Positions 20,044 through 25,443 of a stretch of 25,443 nucleotides of DNA are shown piece by piece (the stretch's first letter is position 1; each line of letters starts with the position of its first letter). The stretch spans positions 35,596 to 61,038 of the forward strand of contig QZLH01000613.1 in the NCBI GenBank assembly GCA_003833135.1, written 5' to 3'. The notes under the pieces were generated by a model. The model was given only the letters and a program-made list of their open reading frames with translations, searched no databases and was not told the origin of the DNA. This stretch comes from Oehlia diaphana (taxonomy: Eukaryota > Glomeromycota > Glomeromycetes > Glomerales > Glomeraceae). A program made the translations under genes and the position numbers.

Positions 20044-22770
20044 GGTTTCTTTTTTATATATATAAAAAAAAATATATATTATGAAAAAAAAAAAAAAAAT
20101 TAGACAAGTATCAGACATACAGTATTTAAGTGGTTAAAAAATGTCGATCCTTCCTTAATTTCTTATGGTAAACCATTGTATCAAAAATTCTGCTTTTTCC
20201 GGTAAAGTGGCCTCATTATTAAATTTAGTAATTTTGAATGAATTCAATTATAGGATAATGATTCAATCTTATCACCAAAAATTTATCATAAAATCGATGA
20301 ACCTAACTCGATTATAAAACATTTTTTTTTTTTTTTTTTTTTTTTTGATAGATATTTTTTTCTTAAGTTCCATTCTATTTTATTAGTAAAGGATTTAGCA
20401 AATTATATAAAATTTCTGGTGAATACAAAATTTTTAGGAACTATTTTCCTTCTTGAGTTGAAAATGAATAAAAATTTATTTATTCAAAATTTATTATATT
20501 TTATTAAAACGTACATTTTTCTTAATGAACATTAAAAATAGTAACTTGTGATAAGATCGAAATGTTATTGTGTCCCCTAAAAATTGTAAATTTTCTAATT
20601 TTCACAACTTTTCATGTACCCAGGGGAACACCTGTTCAAACGAAAAACAGCAGAGAGGCGGAAAATATCTTCCGTAAATAAAAAAAAGGACAATCATAAG
20701 AAAATAAAAGGATATTGTCGGTTCTTAAAATTCAAATTAGGAATTTTCATTGAAAAAAAAATTGATGTTAAAGTGGTATGAGATTATTTAGATTATTTAT
20801 CACATAGGTCCTACAATGATAATCATCGTACGATTGACTGGAGATCCTATCAATGAGTGGTACGGTGAAACATACAACCGATTCTAAAAATAAATAAACT
20901 TATTAGTCAATAAAATGTTTTAAAATAAAATTTTTTTAAGATAAAGTATGATATCACAATTATCATATGTTTTACATAAGCTACAAAAAATTTTTTTTTT
21001 TTTACTTAAATGTATAGTCGTTTAGTGAATGGTGGCAGACAATATGGACAATATGGTATTATATTAGGTAAAGAAAAAGCTTGTTGTATAAGAAAAACCA
21101 GCAAAATTCGGGTGAATTTTTATTTAAAAATATATCCTCCATTTGAGTATGGAAAAGTTTGCGTATTATTACTCCGAATAATTAGTTCTTTGCGATGCGA
21201 GCGTATCATGAGTTCATGACTGTCACGTGATTAATAAATAATGAATTTACAAGCTTAAAATTATACGTAATATTTGATAGTGGAGTATAGAATAGACTTT
21301 TAAATATCTGATAAAATTATTTGCAACAATTAATTTTAAATCGTTACATAATTGAAAGAATTCTTTACGTTCGAGATAAACAAAATATCGCCAAAATAAT
21401 TATTTCTTCCAATTTACTGTATATAATTTCCTTGCTTTGGGTGACTCAAATTATTACACTATACAATTTTTTATTTATCAATATTAAAATATCATTATAA
21501 ATTTTTAAGTTCCAGCCGTAAAAAGATTTGGACAAAGAGAGTTTGTGCAATTGTTCAGTTACACTTTCAATTTCGTTTTCAGTTTTAATTTTTATCTTCA
21601 ATTTTTATTTTCAATTATATTTTGCATCTTTGTTTTCAATTTTATCTCTAATCCATTCATTTCTTTTAGCCCTATCTACTCGTTCACCATGTTATTCCAA
21701 CCGTTTTTGAACCATTTTGTGAGCAAATTTTACCAAATTTCATTTTCATCCCAGGTTGTAAAGACTTTCACAGAATAAAGTTAATAAAGTTATTTGTTTT
21801 TTTTATAATTTTTACGAAAAATAGAAAGAGAAGAAGAATTATATTCTTTGGTAAAAATAAACCGAGTTCGCGTACAACCAGCCAAAGAAAATCATGAAAA
21901 TCTTTCCTTTTATAGATAATGCCTGGTGGAAAGCTATTATCTTTTTTGGATATTGACCGAAATTATCATAATTCCGGCCCTGAAAACATGCGTACAAGCT
22001 TAGTAAAATATTTTTGGCTGTCTCCTGACCTTTTAATATATATTTCGGGTCCTATCCAACTCCTCTGGCAAAATTTTCTCGGTATAACATAAAAAAAACC
22101 ACATATAATAGAGATTTCCTCGGGAAATATCAATGTATCGAAAGGAGAAAGGAATATTTTCCATAGTTAATCTAAAAGCGGCTAATGTAATAAATAATGG
22201 ATTAACATATTAACATAATCTTAGTCGAAAAAAATTAAATGATTAAAAAATAAACACAGTGTTGTTGTGAATCAAGTAGAATCGAAAAATGTATTTTTTT
22301 TAAAAAAAACTTGTTAGATTTAGACTATTTTATTATACACTATTTATATTTTTGTTCTTTATTTCCGAATAAAAGTTTAAAAAAAAATATTTAAACGAAC
22401 TTCGAGTTTATTTGTTAAAACGTTATAAACAAAGACATAATTTTGAGAACGTCTTAAAAAATTTTTTTATCTTGCTTTTTCATTGTTTAATTTACAAGGA
22501 TAAAGTTACGGTTGGGATTATATCATTCTATCATTATAAGCTAAAAAAAACCGGTATCTTGGATTATTGTTGTGAGATAATGTGTATCATTTGGGATTCA
22601 AATCTTTTTATTATCACAAATATTTTTGCTAATCTAATAATATGTGACTATAATCTATTAGTAGTTATCTCAACAGTAATTTGCTATTTTAAGTTGATCG
22701 AGATAGGGCAGATCCGGACCAATAGAAACCAAACGTCCAGACTTTTTTTGCTAGACCAGTAATTTACTTT
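20044..22770. other. Gene-poor AT-rich region
   Basis: The first 100 bp upstream of the channel gene contain TATATATA and poly-A/poly-T, a possible promoter. 20322-20346 is a 25-nt T homopolymer. 21560-21640 is pyrimidine-rich with repeated TTTTCAATTTT words. Frames at 21010-21219, 21528-21778 and 22412-22762 are compositionally biased and show no domain. Around 22700-22740 there is a moderately GC-rich patch (GATCCGGACCAATAGAAACC) that may be an element end. I can support no gene here. Confidence 0.5.
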
Positions 22771-22773
22771 TAT

Positions 22774-23460
22774 TCAAGGGCGAAGAAAAGGCCAGCGCTG
22801 ATGATTTTGATCTTGCTGTAAATAACTTATTGACAAGTTCTATTCAATTGATCCCATTTTATTTGGTGAAATTCATTTCATCACTACATAATTTATGTTC
22901 GGCAGGACATTTTTGAGTTTTTACGCAATTGATGGTTCAGAAAGTTCTAAAAAGAATTTAACACGCTTAGTCCCACTACTTACAGATAAACTTGATTCAG
23001 TAATATCTTAGATAGGACTATTATTTCTCGTGCAGTTATTAACATAGCGCGCATTTTAAGGTATTATCCCTAGCCTACTGGGAAGAGGTAAAGGTTGGGA
23101 AAACCTGAGTTTACTTTTATGATGACTTAACGTTAATAGAAAAGAAAGTTGCTAAAACGGATCTTCCCTATACTGAAGATTTTACTTCTCGCATCAATTT
23201 TTTATCAGAAATGTATGAATATCCAAAAAGTTATAAAGGTCTACATCATCAGCTTAAAATAATTTCAAGCAGTTAAAGCAGAGTGCCACGTGGCTATTAT
23301 GAGTCTTGTATTCAAGATAATCAGCATCAAACTTGCCTTCTCCGAAGCCTGCAAATAGGCAAAACCTATGGTAGACGCTAAATTTCCTTTGCGATAATAG
23401 GGTATAGAGGTCATTCATTATACGAGACCCCATTGCGCTGGTGGTTCCCTTCATCTTATA
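22774..23460 (+). pseudogene. Decayed protein-coding fragment, family unknown
   Basis: Protein-like stretches lie in order but in different frames, broken by stops. They are GEEKASADDFDLAVNNLL (from about 22779), FYAIDGSESSKKNLTRLVP (from about 22917), then TLIEKKVAKTDLPYTEDF (from about 23130), and further on YYESCIQD and LRSLQIGKTYG, a segment with internal stops. GC content is higher than in the surroundings. The succession of frame changes suggests an old coding copy with several indels. I do not recognise the family; it may come from an expanded fungal gene family or a mobile element. Confidence 0.4.
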
Positions 23461-23544
23461 ATTGACTATCAAACTCCTTCTCACTGTTAATGAACTGCGG
23501 CTGATCTACAATGTTCAGGGCACTTACTAATGATGGCTGAGGTT

Positions 23545-23925
23545 TTAACTCTCTTCCGTCTCCAATACACACCTATCCTTTCTTAATAAGGCTGATATGT
23601 TTACAGCTAGCAGCGATTCATTTTTCGGTACTAAGAAAGGTGCTAGAATTGGGTTAGATTCGATTTCAGGGATGTTAAAAATTTTTTCTGTCTCCTGTAC
23701 TTGAATCTTCAGATCCTCAATTTCATGATGCAAACGTTGATTAGCTTTAACCCTTTCGTCTGCTCTCTGCTCAGATCTTGCATGAAACAGGAAAATTATC
23801 TCTATTATATTTAAGTAGTTTCTGCTTGAAGATATCAAGCTCGCGCATAACCTGGTAATTAATCTCAACTTTATGATTGCGGGCAGCGTCGAGTCTGGTA
23901 GTACCTGTATATAAAAGTCATGCGG
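23545..23925 (-). pseudogene. Frameshifted coiled-coil gene fragment
   Basis: On the minus strand one frame gives TTRLDAARNHKVEINYQV and MRELDIFKQKLLKYNRD, then stops. The next frame continues ARSEQRADERVKANQRLHH and EIEDLKIQVQETEKI to a stop at 23545. The second part has a clear coiled-coil heptad character. A possible splice acceptor (TATACAG) precedes the first part near 23906. It is either a gene fragment with one frameshift or an unresolved intron. It is more GC-rich than its surroundings. No family recognised. Confidence 0.4.
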
Positions 23926-24204
23926 TCGAACTGGGCCTAAAGTGTTATCGTGTTATGCTGTTCTACAGGTATGTGCAGTTTGTATAACCAGGCCTATCTG
24001 TATGGCAATATAAAAAGTAGTAGATAGGTCGGTAAATTAATATTAATCCGCCTCGTAATATGTGACGCAGTATTGAAATAATTATGATCACATGATGTAG
24101 ATCATTTTATTACGAAACGAATCTGAAAATCATAAGCATTAATAATAATAGTAAATATGATGTAACATTAAAGGATTGATAGTAGGCTATTCTGTACTAG
24201 CGCT

Positions 24205-24287
24205 AATCTGTACGGTACCGTACTGTACCGTACTTGTCCTATATATATTATATATTATAGAGCCAGTACAGTACGGTACAGTTAATT
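24205..24287. repeat. GTAC-rich palindrome
   Basis: Repeated TGTACGGTACCGTAC words on the left (about 24208-24235) face CAGTACAGTACGGTACAG on the right (about 24263-24281). Between them lies a self-complementary CTATATATATTATATATTATAG-like centre. The two sides can pair in several registers. It is probably a small foldback or MITE remnant. Confidence 0.6.
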
Positions 24288-24311
24288 TTTTTTTTATGTC
24301 CAAATAACTAC

Positions 24312-24493
24312 GGACATTAATGTCCAAATAACCACCATAATTAAATGGACATTGGTGAAATGGACATTGATATCCAACCATTTTATGTGTGGTTAATTGG
24401 ACACCAATGTCCATTTAATTATGGTGGTTATTTGGACATCAATGTCAGGTGATTATTTGGACACCAATATCCATTTAATTATGGTGGTTATTT
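24312..24493. repeat. Inverted and direct repeat array with GGACAY-RTGTCC palindromes
   Basis: 24320-24357 and 24402-24439 are perfect 38-bp inverted copies around a 44-nt loop. In addition, 24399-24433 repeats directly at 24458-24492 with one mismatch (59-bp period). A 14-bp near-palindrome of the type GGACACCAATGTCC recurs at about 24312, 24362, 24399, 24434 and 24459. The array ends directly against the retrotransposon fragment at 24494. It looks like a foldback/MITE family with partial tandem amplification. Confidence 0.8.
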
Positions 24494-25443
24494 CATTCTA
24501 CAACATCGCAAAAATTAAAGTCAATATCGACAAATATCGCTTACTTACAAATCAAAAATTGGACCCCGGTTTAAAAGCAGTACAACTTACAATTAACAAT
24601 CAATTAGTAACAGTTGATATTGTTCCAAAAAATGAGGGTACTAGAATTCTAGGATTATATATAAATCCTTTAGACCGTCATCAACAATCACTTAAAAAAG
24701 CACGAGCGATAGTGGCGTCTCATGTGAATACTATGAGAAAAAAGAAAATCACACATTTACACGCCATTTACATAATTAACAAAGTTATTTTTCCAAAATT
24801 AGAATATATATTACAACACACAATTCTTAATTATACACAAACACAAAAATTAATTACTCCTTTAAAAAAATTTTTCAAACATCATTTGTCCCTAGCATTA
24901 AATATAGCAGATAACATTATATATAATAATCTTTTTTCACATATAGACAATTTATTCGATTTATTAGTTAAATTGCAACTTAATACCATATCAGCATTAT
25001 TTAATACAGACACATTGCGTCAAATAGCCATTCAAAAATTAGATATACTAACAAATGAATTATGGTACCCAGGTATCCCCAAAAATATTAACAAATATAT
25101 AGGAAAACTATCTACACCAAGCTACTTAGTAAAAGCCTTAGGATTGATTGAACAATACCAACTACACATAGATCTGACCATAGACTATAACATAACGGGA
25201 GGCTATACACCAATAGTCGATTATTTACCAACTCTTTCGTCCTCAGATTACAAGTCATTAAGAAACAAAAATATTTTATATATGGATCAATTAGTCTCAG
25301 CAGATGGTAATCATCTACTCATCTGGAACGAAGTAAAATTCCAAAATAATAATAATTTTAAAGGCCCGAAACCACATTGGTTCAGACTATTGGAAGATTC
25401 TTATACGATAAGTAATTATCGTACTTTAACGTACCCATTAACG
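24494..25443 (+). mobile_element. Non-LTR retrotransposon reverse transcriptase ORF, 5'-truncated, continues past the window
   Basis: A frame from about 24496 to the window end (over 310 codons, no stop) has no start codon of its own. It reads like the C-terminal part of a LINE reverse transcriptase: FYNIAKIKVNIDKYRLLTN, then RILGLYINP, IYIINKVIFPKLEYILQHT (the conserved PKLEY segment downstream of the catalytic core), and later ILYMDQLVSADGNHLLIWNE. The catalytic YxDD motif and the upstream endonuclease are not here, so the copy is truncated where the repeat array begins. 5' truncation is the usual fate of LINE insertions. The open frame is intact, which suggests a young copy. Any RNase H part would lie outside the window. 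Confidence 0.82.

Noticed and set aside
20322..20346. T25 homopolymer considered as a retroelement poly-A tail
   Set aside because: No element sequence or target duplication is recognisable beside it; it is likely simple slippage.
21528..21778. Two overlapping phenylalanine-rich frames
   Set aside because: They are translations of a TTTTCAATTTT-type pyrimidine-rich repeat in two frames.
22412..22762. 116-codon plus frame
   Set aside because: It starts from TTG, lies in AT-rich DNA, and its isoleucine/phenylalanine-rich content fits random AT-rich sequence; no domain seen.
23254..23484. 76-codon minus-strand frame
   Set aside because: The opposite strand over the same bases continues the plus-strand fragment (YYESCIQD, LRSLQIGKTYG), so I treated this frame as its shadow, although I cannot exclude it.
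24312..24493. Considered as a CRISPR-like array
   Set aside because: Copies are inverted as well as direct, spacing is irregular, and the host is eukaryotic.

Overview
The window looks like nuclear DNA of an arbuscular-mycorrhizal fungus, most likely a Rhizophagus-type Glomeromycotina. I infer this from very AT-rich intergenic DNA, short introns (about 65-100 bp), several inverted-repeat mobile remnants, a non-LTR retrotransposon piece, and a large beta-propeller/six-helix channel-like protein of a kind I associate with this lineage. No database was searched, so the organism is an inference.

Layout. 1-2130 has no convincing protein gene but holds a GC-rich, hairpin-forming island at 646-800. 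2131-4612 (minus) is a seven-exon organellar Na+/H+ exchanger. Its fourth intron is an apparent AT-AC minor-spliceosome (U12-type) intron. 4613-5580 is a divergent intergenic region with a small inverted-repeat element. 5581-6819 (plus) is a three-exon secreted chitin deacetylase with a chitin-binding domain. 7219-7599 is a hAT-like MITE with an 8-bp target duplication. 7873-8298 (plus) is a single-exon 3CxxC zinc-finger protein. 8299-13773 is a 5.5 kb gene-poor stretch carrying a palindrome, a second MITE with an 8-9 bp duplication, and a foldback element. 13774-14364 (plus) is a secreted, collagen-like repeat protein. 14724-14990 is a second foldback of the same type as the one at 11.2-11.5 kb. 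15662-20043 (minus) is an eight-exon, about 1288-residue protein with an N-terminal beta-propeller-like region and a C-terminal six-helix channel domain. 20044-24493 is gene-poor, with two decayed protein-coding fragments and two palindromic arrays. 24494-25443 (plus) is the 3' part of a non-LTR retrotransposon reverse transcriptase ORF, apparently 5'-truncated and running off the window.

How the genes relate. This is a eukaryotic region, so there are no operons. The chitin deacetylase and the repeat protein are both secreted, cell-surface type proteins and share an identical 16-bp TATA-box block. The exchanger and the channel are membrane transport proteins. The exon models for the three spliced genes were built by hand from splice sites and reading-phase agreement; all three close in frame (666, 360 and 1290-minus-1 codons including stop, i.e. 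665, 359 and 1288 residues).
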